Notes: a model not told the origin generated them from the sequence alone. 64,000 nt of DNA from Favolaschia claudopus (GCA_037176885.1 JAWWNJ010000112.1:248001-312000); one strand, 5' to 3'; shown: positions 1 to 11,576, counted from the stretch's first letter. Numbers and translations: made by a program.

Positions 1-1709
1 ATGTTTGATATCAGCCCGCAATGCGGCCTTCGGCGGCGCAACTTCTCCAACATGAACGTATAGAGTTCGCGTTCAAAGTTTCCGAAACGGAGAAACTGTA
101 TGTGCACCACATTTCTTTCCCTCGCTCCCTCAGTAATTAGTATCTAGTCTCAACACTATCAAATCTCACAAAGCTACCTTATCGACGAAAGAACGCGACC
201 TCACCAGTCGTGAATGCTTATTGAACGAGAAGGAATCGCACATCACGGAAATGATCCAGCAGCGGGATGCACAGATTCAACTCCTGCAAGCTCAGCTTCA
301 GGAATGCCAGTCCCAGCTACATCAGTCACAGCTTCATATCCACTCCCAGCCCAGTATGGACGAAATCCACGCCGCGGTCAAACAGCGAGAGGATGAGCTG
401 AGGTCCCTCGTTTTAAAGCGGGAGGAAGAAGTCAGCAGATCCATGCAGAGAAGAGAAGATGAAATCATGGAAGCTGTACGACGACGAGAGGCGGAGGTTT
501 TGGAGGCGTGGAGCAAGCGCGAGGAAGTGCTGCGAGAAGAATTCCGCGCCGTTTTGAACGCGGAGCTCGAAGCGCGCGCGCAAGTATTTCAGGAAAAGGA
601 AGAGGAGCTGTTGCACCGAGAGACAGCAGTGACAGAGGAGGAAGAAAGAATGGCCAACGCCAAGGAGTTGCTAGATGAGAAAATGAAGAGCATGGAGGCG
701 AAATCTACAGGTGGGATTTCAGTAACACGAGTAGAGAAGGACTGAACTGACTGTCTGCGAAGGGACGAAGAAGGACCGATTACCGCTCGATGAGGTTCAG
801 AATATCCTGTCGCGGGCCGCACATCAAGAAACACCGAAAGTACCCACTGCGACATCGAGATCTGCGACGAGAAGTGCTAGCCCCTTCCCCGCTATTCCAC
901 AACTCTCGACTCCGCTCCCTCGTTCTGCTCCCAAACTTAAGGAATTGTTTGCTCAACCATCTGCCATGAAAGGCGTTGTCCTGACTGCAACTGGAGAGGC
1001 ACTCGCGACACCATCGCCGGCGGAGCTGGCCGGGATTTTCGATCTCACCCGGAGGTTTGAAGACGAAGTAGGAGCGTCTCCGAAAGTTGGATTGAACTTC
1101 GCGCAGGTCTTCGACTTCGAGGATGCAGAGGATGGTTCAGGCAGGACCTGTGAAAGTCCTTTGAGGTCGGAGAGCGAAGTAGACGAGGATGGAGAGTCCC
1201 ACCGGACTTCCCGGTCAAGGAGTCGAAACGCTGATTCGACATCTACTGCACCACCGACACGCCTTCGTCGTCCCTCCATACGCGCGAGACGTCCTACACT
1301 GCCTGCGTCTGTATCTGACCCCACTGGATTGGGGGCGTTGACACCTGAAGCCGGAACATCCCAGTTGAAGAATCGACCGAAACCTCTACCTCATCCACAT
1401 CTTGCCTCTACTTCCTCTCAACCAATCCCACCGCAGGCAGCAAGGGCAAATACTGCTCCACCGCCTCGGTCTCTCCCTGCAGCGGAATATGACCTCAATG
1501 ACGAGGAAAACTTACCTAGTCCGTTTTTGAAACGGGCCGATCGAATTGCTGTCGGAGCAGGTGCAGTTGGCACAGGAAAGCGGACATTGACGAAACGACC
1601 CAGTAGTGGGAACTTCTTGAGGGTTGTAGCGGCTGCGAACGCTAGTGCAGGGAAGCGAGGGACAAGCACTTCACGATCAACGACCTCACGACCAGGTTCA
1701 CTTTCATGA
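1..1709 (+). CDS. NIMA/NEK-family serine/threonine kinase, 3' part (5' end outside window)
   Basis: This is the C-terminal part of a NIMA-related mitotic kinase. The first readable exon (about 15-97) gives the end of a kinase C-lobe, PAMRPSAAQLLQHERIEF, which is the usual closing helix of NEK kinases. Introns at 98-147 and 711-762 restore one frame. Next comes a strong coiled coil (about 150-710, heptads rich in E, R, K, Q), as expected for the dimerisation region of NIMA/Nek2. A basic, Ser/Pro-rich tail follows and ends at TGA 1707-1709, including LPSPFLKR and KRPSSGNFLRV, motifs I associate with basidiomycete NIMA homologues. Family role: mitotic entry and spindle or nuclear-envelope functions. 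The ATP site and catalytic loop lie upstream of the window and cannot be checked, so activity is inferred. The bases before about 15 look like the 3' end of an intron. Confidence 0.82.
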
Positions 1710-1840
1710 TACCCCCAAATTTCTTTTCTACTATATTATTAGGCAGCTTCTACGATGTAACGAAATAATGGATTGCACGCCATGTACATATGATGCCCGT
1801 TGTTCGTGTGCTTGGAAGGAATATGGCACCAGGCACCCTG

Positions 1841-3001
1841 CTACGTATCTACAGATTCCCATATTTCAATCGGAACGCCTCCCGCCCCCGCTATACGACC
1901 AATGTCTTTGAGCGTAATTCCAGCGGCTTCAGCCATTGCCCACAAAGCCCTCTCCCCGGGGTCCCTTTCTTTGTATCCCAGCAGCACCTGAGGCCGCTTG
2001 GCGGCTAGGCTGACCAAATTTTTGAGGGTCCGCACCAGAGACGGGAATGATGCAGTGTTGTAGGTCACATCCGCCATTCTGCGAGCGATGGGTATTGTAC
2101 ATTGGATTAGAGTGATACGAGCGTACATGATAACATCGAATGATCCGACATCTTGAACACACTCAGGCAACGTCTCATCGTCCCAATCAAGCACGGTAGC
2201 TTCCACGGACGATTGATTTGCGGTGATATTGTGTAGTAGCAGAGGCATGGCTGATTCTGGGCTGATTCAGTTTCAACTTCTTCAAGATACTGTAGAATGC
2301 GGCTCACCGACGTCGGTTGTGATGATACGATCCTCCGAGCGGAGAACGCCCAACACAATGCTCGCAATTCCAGTCCCAGCGCCAAGTTCAAGAATGCGTA
2401 GTGCTTCCGGAGAACTTAGGAACGACGGTGGATGTTGAATCAACCATGAACTCAATCCCACACCACTGTCCCATATTTTCTATAGCCAGCGGTCTGCGTG
2501 TGGATCAAGATCGAATTCGAGGCGATAGCTCGCCTTATCCAAGTCAAACGACGTTTGTTCGGTAATTATTATGGTCTTGTCTTCTCCGAGTGAATACACA
2601 CGCTCTATTTGATCCTGCAATTTCGCTTTGCTTTTGCTGCTCTGTGCTTTTCCGAATGTAATGGGCATGCTTATGACTGGAAATGGCAGAACATTGGCTG
2701 CGTCTAGGCGCACACGGCTGGATTTCGGGTCACTAGTTAGAACGAGTCTCCAAGGTCCGTTCGCAGATGAGCGAGGATGAGGGACGGGAATTTCCTTGTA
2801 AGCACTGGACTGCCCGCGCCATGTTGTAAGCTTTATGGACCGCGTCTCTTCGCCAGTTGATACGGACACCCAGGAGAAATATATGTCCTGAACGCCATCC
2901 AAGTACTCTGTCCTGAGATCATTGCAGATTTGCGGGGTTACGGAAACGGTGGTAGAGCAAGTATTAGGTGGCGGCCGAAGAAAAGATATGTAGAAGAACA
3001 T
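1841..3001 (-). pseudogene. METTL21-type lysine methyltransferase with in-frame TAG
   Basis: A seven-beta-strand methyltransferase of the METTL21/Nnt1 class (family role: SAM-dependent methylation of lysines, mostly on translation or chaperone proteins). Exons read 3001-2308, 2250-2127 and 2078-1841, with introns of 57 and 48 bp. The first 170 residues are a variable N-terminal part ending in DLDPHADR. Then come the family motif IWDSGVGLSSWL, the SAM-binding motif ILELGAGTGIASIVL, an acidic ITTDV strand, MADVTYNTASFPSLV and a C-terminal GAGGVPIEIW. The frame is continuous across the first exon except for one TAG codon (2482-2480) between DPHADRWL and KIWDSG. No GT-AG intron removes it, because the removable segment would be only 9 nt. 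It is therefore a recent pseudogene, a readthrough gene or a sequence error. I list it as pseudogene for the broken frame only. The start is 139 bp from the divergent NADAR start, so the two probably share a promoter. Confidence 0.72.
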
Positions 3002-3140
3002 GACGATTTTTGCTGGAGGATAGAACGCCCCGCACCGTGACCAGTATCGGATCGGCAGATGGTGTGGTCAAAGCGGGTGAAGTGAGGTGACGAGCTGTGA
3101 CCGTGACAATACCCACAGCTTTGACCTGACCAAATCTTAC

Positions 3141-4199
3141 ATGCCGCAGCTTACACTAGCTCAGTCTTTCGCTCGAGGAGGACCTTCAAAGAAAGCTGAA
3201 GCAACACCAACGCCTTCAAAAATTGAGATTGTTCGAAAGAAACCCCCTGAGAAAATCTTGTTTGGACCAAATGGCCCTCATGCTGATTTCGACCAATTTA
3301 CGCTTCATCCTGTAACCTACAATGGGGTCATTCACACTCTTCTGGAGTTCCAGAGTATTCATAGTCTAATTCGTCTCGTCAGGTCATTTATCCAACCTCT
3401 CAACATCTCTTCCAGGCGTTCAAGGTAGGTTTGTGCAACACCTGATGGTGATGACTCCCTGACCTCACTGGCCCCTGGAATAGTTCCTTGGCACTCGACC
3501 AGACCTCGCAGAACGAATCCGATTCGCCGATACTGCGGAGGACGCGTTTGATTTCGCGCATGGGCATAAAGCTTCGGTTCGTCCAGATTGGTTCTCAATA
3601 AGCACTTCGAAGGTGAAGGCGTTCGTTCCATCATTCTGTGCAACTTCCATTATTCGCAGATGGAGGAGGCTCTGTTCCTCAAATTCTCTCAATATCCTCC
3701 CCTCCAACAAGAGCTACTTTTGACTGGTGATTCCGAACTCTGTCAAGTAAAGATATGGAACTCTATCGCCCTTTCTCGACTAAACTTACCCAGGATTCAA
3801 TGACTGATTCGTTTTGGGGGGTAGGCGCGGACCTACTGGGCAGAAACGAACTCGGTCTGGCTCTGGAACGAGTTCGCGAGAATCTGGGAGGAGCCAAGGC
3901 CCCAATACGCAACGTGAAACAGTGCCAGGTACTAGCAAACATACACTTCCGCAGGCAGCGCATTTTAACTCTGCACAGAATTGTCGCAGAAAGCCTCGAT
4001 CAGGACAATCCTTGTATTGTGGAAGTTCTTGTCTTCGTGCAGACATATCGACGGTTCCTCCTCTATGTCCTGTCTGTTTCAATATTCTTTTTATGTCCTT
4101 GATATGTTCCAACCTAGCACACAGCAATGCCGTCGACGACCACAGATAGGTCAGCTCAGGTTCTGCGGAGAGACCTGCCGGAAACTTGCCCAGCGTTGA
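3141..4199 (+). CDS. NADAR (YbiA-like) domain protein with two C-terminal zinc-knuckle-like motifs
   Basis: I read seven exons (3141-3326, 3383-3424, 3484-3612, 3660-3746, 3794-3928, 3979-4071, 4125-4199) joining to 248 residues. Residues about 25-190 are a NADAR domain: VIYPTSQHLFQAFK, then FLGTRPDLAERIRFAD, a PDW motif, MEEALFLKFSQYP, and the C-terminal signature DSFWGVGADLLGRNELG. Known family members (Escherichia coli YbiA) act on intermediates of riboflavin synthesis or, in other cases, on ADP-ribosyl groups. The substrate here is unknown. The tail holds two matching modules, CQNCRRKPRSGQSLYCGSSC and CPQCRRRPQIGQLRFCGETC, each C-x2-C with a second CG-x2-C pair, which suggests two small zinc sites. 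Each module begins at an exon border, consistent with exon duplication. The start is the first ATG in frame. The donor of the last intron was chosen because it restores the second C-x2-C. Confidence 0.82.
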
Positions 4200-4287
4200 G
4201 TTTCTTGTGTAGGGAGTATGGGTGTGTCGTTTCCAGGACTGCTGTATTAATGTACATTGAGGTATGTAATATAGTGTACAGAACTCT

Positions 4288-7283
4288 TCATAGGGCTGGC
4301 AGTGGCCGGCGACACTGTGGACAAATGTTTTTGATCGCAAGCCACTGCGACGAGATTAGACACGTCCTTCTTACTCAAACAAAGACGATTACCTTTTCCA
4401 AACATTCCGTGTGCTAACACAGACGTCAGTCACGCAAGGTTGAAGGGCGAGATCTACTTACGAAGAGATGGTGACAGGGCGCAAGACTGTAATTCTTCCG
4501 CGCAGTAGCACTCTCAACTCCCATCTGGACGGCATTCAAGATGCCGCTAGTCGCTTTCCTTTTGCTTGTTCCTTTCGCAGAGGTTTTGCTCCAATCACTC
4601 TTGCCATCCAGAGAGGTTGGCCGCCGGCGGGAGGAAGCGTCAACGTATATCGCGTCCATACATATTGCACAGTCGCCTAGCGATGGATCTGGAGACTCTG
4701 GGTCGTAGGTGACCGGCATGACGGGATGATAGTCGTATGTTTTCGCGGTGGCGTACTACAAGTTTAGCTGTTAGACTGAAGTCACGCTTGAACAATTGTC
4801 TCATACCTGTCGTGGAAGGAAAAATGTAGGACCAAGACGAGTGTCTTGCAGAATCACTATGGACATCTGGAAACAGACAAATCCAGCCAAGATGGTTGCC
4901 CATGCTACGAGCTGATTAGTTTTGGTTGGACGGCTCAGAAAAAAAGACATACGCCGAGGTTCGATATCAAGCACATTCTTAGGGCACAACAGAAAGTCTA
5001 TCAGTGACAAGTGTTCAGCCAAAAACCTGGCCCGCGGCAAGGAGAGCCCTACAAAGCGCGATATAGAGGCGACATAGAGTGGTGCCAACCAGATATTCCT
5101 TACTCAACCCGCTTCCTCTTCCTCGGCGCGCAGATCTCACGATCTGCGGCAGCCAGAAGAGTGAATACGTGATGGATACAAAGATGATGGAGAGGGTAGC
5201 GGACAGGATAGTGTGCACCATGAAAGTGAGAAATAGGAACATCACAAGCCCTATAATACCGTCAGTGAAATTTCACAGCATTGGGTGTACGTACATAATC
5301 TCATTTGAGGGTCAGACCTGAGGTGCTGAATAAAGAACGCCAGGAATGACGGCTGTCTAAGGAGAGGTGTAGTTGGTGATGCCTGAGGTGCTGGCGGTCC
5401 TGGTGTCGACTGAACAGGCAATGGTGTGGCCGGAATTTCAGTTTCTGGTGCACCGGTTGCTGGCGGATTAGGGATTGCAGGATTCGGAGTCGGTCCCGGC
5501 ACACGTGGAGAGGCATCCTCGGGAGCTTGAAATTGCTGAATCAGCATAGCAAATTGCTAGCGGTACAGAGACTCGTCAGACAAGATCCACTCGTACGAGT
5601 TTAAACAAACCGCTTCATTCGCGAAGAGTACGCATGCCAGAAAAGCCGGAACTACGAGCGAAAGTGATGGCTTGCCGTCTGCGACAAGAGCAAAAACGGT
5701 GTGTCCCGCAAAGGAGAGCGAATCCACAGTTGATTGGACGAGGAATGTCCAAAAGGATAGGCGAGAAATTCCTGAAGGCGTTCGACTGCGTTGCATTTGC
5801 CGGAAGAGGAGTACGAGCATTGTAAGGTAAGTTATGGCACTTGAACCGGCGTCTGAAGCCTGGGTTAGGAAATTGGCGACAGTCATGGCTAGAACACTCA
5901 CAGGTCGTCAGTTTGCGGAATAAGGAACGTAAGCTGCAGGGAACTCAATATGAGAGCGGAGAGACGGCAACACATAACAGACCCAACCCCTTCCACTTGG
6001 TGGAACTCGTACAAGATGCCACATTCTTTACTCATCAAAAGGCCACTGATAGACATCGGAGGAGGGTGAACCGTCCATATTCCAGCTGGTTGTTGAATCT
6101 CGTCTTCGTACTCTCGTAGAAGGAGTTCGGGAACCTTGACATGGTCCAAAGCCACATGGAGGGAGAACGCACACATTGTCTTCGAGACCTCGTCTGGAGT
6201 AAGTTGTAGCTGTCGCAACACTGTCAAGAGACGTGCTGCACGGACCTACAGCTGCCTCCTGCTCTATGATGCCTGCGTCAATCAGGTTCTTCAGCTTGGA
6301 AATACGGGAAGAGAGTTCGGGTTCGACGATTTGTGCCGTTTCATTTCGAAAGGTTTCTGGGACGATCGATGGCAGGAACCGCAAATCTACATGTCGACTG
6401 GCTGTTTCATCGCACTTGCAGCACAAAACACAATTCATTTACTCACCCACTGGGCTCAGCGATGGCATGAATCGTTCCATTCGAGATAAAGTGAATTCCT
6501 TCAAATTCGAGCCTCAAATCGTCAGATGTACTTTCGTGAGTAAGTTCAATTTTGCCCTATGAAGTCGGGTAATTCAGGACCGTAGGAAAGAGTGTGCCAT
6601 GACGCACATGAACCAACGCGACATCTTTCGAAGCATTTATGAAGGAAGGAGGCTTCTCAACCAGGCTTAGAGCGACCTTGTCCGAAGCCGACCAGTTCCA
6701 TGACCCGATTTTCTCGAGTATTAGAGACATGTTTGCATCCATCATGTACTTCTCAGCTATCGGAGACCATTCAAGTGCGGTGTCGTTTAAGGAAGGCGGC
6801 GTGACATTGTAAAAGTTAGTATCTCCATGGAAAGTGCCCGTGGTGTTAGCGTAGTAAGATGAAGTGCTTGAATCAAGATGTCCGCCGACAACGTGAAAAG
6901 AGTGCAGTAGAGGAGCCACAGTAGCATCTCGCTCCGGCTAGCTCGCGGCAGGTTAGAAAGTGGAGGATTGAGACGATAGACCAGGAAGACAGACGACAGT
7001 GAAGTTCGTTTCATTTGATCCTTTCATCCAGGCCGTGTAATTAGAAAGCTGACCGGGAATTAGGGCCGGTGCGACAAGAGACAGACAAGCAAACCTGATA
7101 TTCCAGAGTCCTCAGAGCATCTCGATATTGGTGTCGAGCTAAGAATTCATCGCCGTTGTGATTCGTGAGGAGGAAAAGCATGAAGCTTATGAAGAGGAAC
7201 TGGGGAATAGGATTCCGGACACGTTGTTGTGGGGGAAATGCGCCGGCTTCTCCATCTGCTTCATCTCGGGGAGGGATGTCCAT
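4288..7283 (-). CDS. Tul1/Dsc1-type transmembrane RING E3 ubiquitin ligase
   Basis: A multi-exon gene for the membrane-bound RING ligase of the Dsc/Tul1 complex, which ubiquitinates membrane proteins in Golgi and endosomes and, in some fungi, activates SREBP. The protein starts at 7283 with a short cytosolic head (RNPIPQF) and a first membrane segment (FLFISFMLFLL). A large luminal part follows with several N-glycosylation sequons and LVHVRHGTLFPTVLNYPTS. Then come a Pro-rich loop, several hydrophobic segments with the conserved stretch QMSIVILQDTRLGPTFFLP, and a C-terminal RING-H2. In the RING I see CAICMDAI, then NYSLAPCHHLF, and after two more introns HTECLEK and CPQCRRPLP just before the stop at 4290-4288. 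All cysteine and histidine ligands are present. The interior exon borders were not all placed. The start is 175 bp from the divergent Nnf1 gene. Confidence 0.85.
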
Positions 7284-7458
7284 GGTCGACGCACATACAG
7301 CTAGCTCGCTGTGAGTTGCAACGAGTACACTTGCCGCGGCGACACACCGCTTCCCGGCAGTAACTCAATGTCACATTCTGTGACGAACCGTGTCTGTCTC
7401 CCAACCTCTCCCAGCCTCCTCCTCAAAATCTTCGCGTTTGCCCGCGTTATCATACCCC

Positions 7459-8292
7459 ATGTCCTCACGTAACAACTCAGGAGGTAGTCGACGCTGGAAC
7501 TACTTTTATTCTGCTCTGGAACTGGCCATACAACGGTCCGCACACAAGTGGCAGTCAGTTTCGTCTTGAAATTCTCTGTGGATCGACAAATGAACAACCA
7601 ATTTGAAGATTTGAAGATTTCGCTGAGTGCTTTCCTCTATACGTTGAAGAGGATAGAGAAGGAGCTCTGCAAACCTTCAACCAAGTCGCTGAGTATATCG
7701 AAGCGGCGTCCAAGGTGACTGGCAATACGACATGTCTGTCTGACGTTTGGGGCCTTACACGAATTTCCGGAGAGCAATCTTGAGGGTATATTCAAAGAGT
7801 ACGATCTACAAACCAACATCGACATCTTGGACAAGATTGTCACCGATGCGAAAGCGCGCAAAGCCTCGGACAATATTGGTCCTAACGTATGGACTTCCAA
7901 TTTACATCCTCGTTCTGCCGTATGCGGAAGAACAATTCCGATTCTGCAAGCGCAAGCGGAGCGACTCCGTGAGTCACTGGCGGAGGTAAGAACACTCCCT
8001 ATAATTGTTTCTCTTTTTCTCTTTCATGATGTTTATTCTTTTCCAGATAGAGGCAGAAAATGTCACTCTTGTTTCGAAGCTGGACAGTCAAGTCAAGGAG
8101 ATCAACAATCTTCGAAGTCGTTCCATACAGATACTAGATAATTTCGATGAGGTGCGCATCGCTTCACGGAACTTAGGCCCCGTCTCAATTTCTGTGCAGA
8201 CACACGAAGCTTGGTCGAGTGTGCCAATGGACGAACTACAAACCTGGACCGCCCAAATTGCGGAGACCACGACGCCAACATTACGATCCTGA
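7459..8292 (+). CDS. nnf1: Nnf1/PMF1-like subunit of the Mis12 (MIND) kinetochore complex
   Basis: Five exons (7459-7553, 7609-7714, 7773-7985, 8047-8151, 8200-8292) join to 203 residues. The N-terminal helix RRWNYFYSALELAIQRSAHK followed by FEDFAECFPLYVEE is the usual Nnf1 opening. A second helical block reads SNLEGIFKEYDLQTNIDILD, and the C-terminal part is a coiled coil (about 115-175) ending with HEAWSSVP and LQTWTAQ. Nnf1 is one of four subunits of the Mis12/MIND complex that connects inner-kinetochore CENP-C to the Ndc80 complex. The start is the first ATG in frame, and every intron was needed to keep the frame and the family alignment. The CENP-A gene lies 2.5 kb downstream. Exon 3 was placed by the only AG that keeps phase, so the exon 2-3 junction is the least certain. 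Confidence 0.83.
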
Positions 8293-8905
8293 ACCGGCAC
8301 CGAAAAATTGTATCATTAATCCTATGTAATATCGTTGTTGTACAAGTGAATCTGGGGAAACAAGCTGGTCAATGGAAGTACATCAGGGTCGACGGCGACC
8401 ACGGTGCACTCGAAGTCTCAGCCAGGACGCCGATCAACATTGTCATCTTCCAAGTCGCCAAGCCGGATGCATTTTCTCTGGGTTTCTTGGGAATTAATAT
8501 GCAATTCAACAGCAGTTGACTGCGGAGGAGAAGGAACGCAACCCCGAAAGCTCGGAAAAGACGCGCACGAGGGCAAACAAATTTCCCAGTTTGGGTTCAA
8601 GGCGGTGAGTTGCCACATTCGGCAACTACCTGCTGCTAGCCTGCTCCCGCGCGTCTCCGCACCACTGCCTTGACTGCATCTCTCTCAGGCCGCTCTGGAT
8701 AATTTTGGTCCGCTTACCACGTCGGAGACGATGCGCGTCATGTTGATTATCATTCCGCCGAGACACTTTTCTTCCGCAGCAAAGGAGTGATGTCTTGGAT
8801 CCTTTTACTTAAACCCCCCGCTGGCCGAATCTTTCCGCTTACCTTTTACCCTCACCTTTGTCCGCATTCACCTTCAATCGTTTCACTATCTATCTGCTCT
8901 GCCGC
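8293..8905. other. Intergenic region, no gene seen
   Basis: This stretch separates the Nnf1 stop from the protease start. Short open frames exist on both strands but show no family motif, no consistent splicing and no start context. A probable 3' untranslated region lies near 8300-8340 (A/T-rich). The last 100 bases are pyrimidine-rich, as expected for the leader of the protease gene. Confidence 0.5.
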
Positions 8906-10667
8906 ATGCTCTCGACGCTCCCCTTGACTTTGATCGCTCTCCTCGTTCTCGATGTCTCTGCAATCCCAACCAACCCACCCCAGGGCATTTCTATGCCACT
9001 GCGTCGCAGAGTCCAGTCTCAGTCTCGTTCTGAGGATGAATTAGCTATGTGGGCAAAAAATCAACGCGAGGGTCTCATGGCGAAATATGGCAACCCCGTT
9101 GCTCGCAAGCGAAGCACCGGCACCAACTTGTAATTTTTTCTCAACACAACCCTGATTCACTTGCTGATACCCTTGTTAGAATTACCAATCAAGGGGCCGA
9201 TTCTAGGTAAATTATTAAATTTGCGTCGCCTGCTCTTTTATTCAAGTGCGTTTCCCCAGTTTCTACGGCTCCCTTGCCATCGGGACCCCTGCAGTCTCGT
9301 TCAATGTCATCCTCGACACAGGTTCCTCGTGAGTTCTAGCATCTCTTATCATCTGCACCGAATTCTCAGACTTTCCTACAGCGACTTGTGGGTAGCAGGC
9401 AACACATGCACAACGGGTTGTTCTTCAGTCCAAACCTTCGACCCCAACCAGTCGTCCACGTTCAACAATCAGAATCAGGATTTTCAGATTGTGTATGGTA
9501 GTGGTCAAGCAAGCGGAACTATCGCGACGGAAACTGTACAGATGGCCGGATTCTCCGTTTCCAACCAGGGTTTTGCCGTCGCCGATCAAGTGTCTGGCGG
9601 ACTCTTGTCCGCGCCTGTTTCTGGACTGCTCGGTCTGGCATGGCAGTCTATCGCCTCTACTCGCGCCGTGCCCTTTGCACAGACCCTTGCCTCTGGAACT
9701 GCCTGGGACTCGCCTGTGATGGCCTTCCAGCTGACACGGTTCTCAAATCAGTCTGGGACCCAGCAACTTGAGGCTGGTGGATCGTTCAGCATGGGTAAGG
9801 TCGTTCTTTTACTCACAGTTTCATAACTCATAGAAACCTGCCGCAGGTTTCGTAAACACGACGCTGTACACAGGCGATATCGAGTACATCAACATGCCGA
9901 CTACCAACTCTTATTGGATTCTTCCGTTGACAAGTTCGTACTTGCGATATTAGCTTGGACGTTGGACTGATTCTTCTCGCAGCTCTTACCGTCCAGGGCA
10001 ATTCAATCTCACTGCCCTCTGGCTCCGCTTCCTATGCCGCCATTGACACAGGCACGACTGCTGTTGGTGGTCCTCCCGATCAGATAGCCGCCATTTACAG
10101 TCAAATCCCGAACAGTGCGCCTGGAACGGGTAACTATCAAGGCTACTACACATATCGTACGTCGTTTCCCCCCACTTCCATGTCGTTGGCTAATTTCTTT
10201 CTGGTGCAGCATGCGACACCACAGTCACGGTAACGCTGGCTTTCGGAGGGAGCACTTGGACGATGAGTCCTGCCGATTTCAGGCTTTCACGAGTTGGAAG
10301 TGGAACATGTTTGGGAGCTTTCTTCTCTCTCACCACAGGCAGCAATGCTCCATCGTGGATCGTAGGCGATTCTTTCCTGGTACGTATTCCATTGTGCTCT
10401 CCGAACAGGTGACTGACGGGGCTGCAGAAAAACGTATACTCGGTATTCAGGTTCAACCCGCCATCCATCGGTTTTGCTCGTTTATCGGACTATTCACTGT
10501 CAATGAATGGAAACCTTGACATCGAAGTGCCGAGCCCGACGATTGGATCTGTCTCCGTCTTCGCTACTGCCGGTACTGTCGACGGCAGCAACCACAACTC
10601 GGGAACATCGTTGCGACCGCCATCGTTCGTGCTCGCGATCGCTGTGCTCATTTACGCCATGCTATGA
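8906..10667 (+). CDS. Secreted pepsin-like aspartic protease (family A1)
   Basis: A multi-exon A1 protease. It begins with a signal peptide (MLSTLPLTLIALLVLDVSA) and a propeptide (to about 9130). The mature enzyme shows FYGSLAIGTPAVSFNVILDT, the first catalytic motif DTGSS split by an intron (about 9320-9381), DLWVAG, the flap YGSGQASG, and the second catalytic motif AIDTGTT (about 10043). Near the end come PSWIVGDSFL and NVYSVFRFNPPSIGFA. Both catalytic aspartates are present, so it should be active. The C-terminus is Ser/Gly-rich and finishes with a hydrophobic run (FVLAIAVLIYAML), which suggests a GPI anchor or membrane tether, so it may act at the cell surface rather than in the medium. 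Frame changes imply several introns of about 50 bp. The gene converges with CENP-A, with 104 bp between stops. Confidence 0.88.
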
Positions 10668-10771
10668 CATCTTACGGACACGACCATCTTGTATTTATAT
10701 CAAGGACGAAACTAGTACGGACGGGACAATAGTAATTGTATTTCAAGAGTCAGAATTAATTTGGTTTTGTC

Positions 10772-11363
10772 TCAGTCATATGCGTCTCCACGAAGTCTAC
10801 GGGCGAGCGCCATGTCTTTCTTGAAGATGGTAACCCGTTTGGCGTGTACAGCGCAAGCTTGAGTGTCTTCGAATAGATGGACGAGGTAATGCTCTGCTGC
10901 CTCCTGCAAAGCCTCAAGTGCAGTGGATTGAAAGCGAAGATCGCTCTTGAGCTCGGCGTGAGACTTCCATAACTGAAAAGCCAATGAAGAACAGACCTTG
11001 AAGTCCTGGGCGATTTCGCGCACAAGGCGTTGGAATGGCAGCTTCCGAATCAAAAGCTCCGTCGAGCGCTGGTAAGAACGAATTTCTCGCAAGGCGACAG
11101 TGCCCGGCCGAAAACGATAAGCCTTTTTTTGCATGTGCGGATAATCGTGGGGGTTGCTGTTCGCAGGTCTGGCCGTCTTCACAGCGAGCAGCGTATTGTT
11201 GGCAGACTTAGCTGTCTTCGCTGCATACTGGGGAGCTCCCGAACGAGCGGTTTTGGTAGCCCAAACTTTTCCTGCGAAAAGCATAATTCGTTGACGATCG
11301 ATTTCCAAGGCTCGAAAACTCACCGCCTGTGGACTTGCGCGCTGTTTGTTTAGTTCTCGCCAT
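10772..11363 (-). CDS. CENP-A / CenH3 centromeric histone H3 variant
   Basis: Three exons (11363-11324, 11271-10997, 10945-10772) give 162 residues, longer than canonical H3 (about 136). The first 14 residues, [14 protein letters not shown], match canonical H3. The tail then diverges and is lengthened, with repeated KTAR/KTAK steps. The histone fold is clear: [34 protein letters not shown], and [17 protein letters not shown] at the end. CENP-A-like features are [15 protein letters not shown] in the second long helix (H3 has LVGLFED) and F in place of M in VTIF. Loop 1 is not visibly lengthened. Removing the second intron is required, since its translation would otherwise put 17 extra residues inside the fold. 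Role: replaces H3 in centromeric nucleosomes and founds the kinetochore. Alternative: a divergent non-centromeric H3 variant, which I think less likely. Confidence 0.83.
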
Positions 11364-11576
11364 GTGGAGGAAGCGAGCGAATTGTGGTATGTAGAAGAGG
11401 GAGGCTTTTCTCTCTCTCGTTTTCTATTTGTATCTCGCAGAACTTCCGATCCTTTTCAAACGCGTATTCATTTCCCTGAACATCGATTTATATTGAACTC
11501 AATCAGTATCGATAGAAGCACTGAGAATATATTGAGGTTCTTCGCATCTCCTTATACTGAAGGAAACATACGCAAT

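Noticed and set aside
1929..2162. Minus-strand frame inside the methyltransferase in another frame
   Set aside because: Shadow of the methyltransferase exons.
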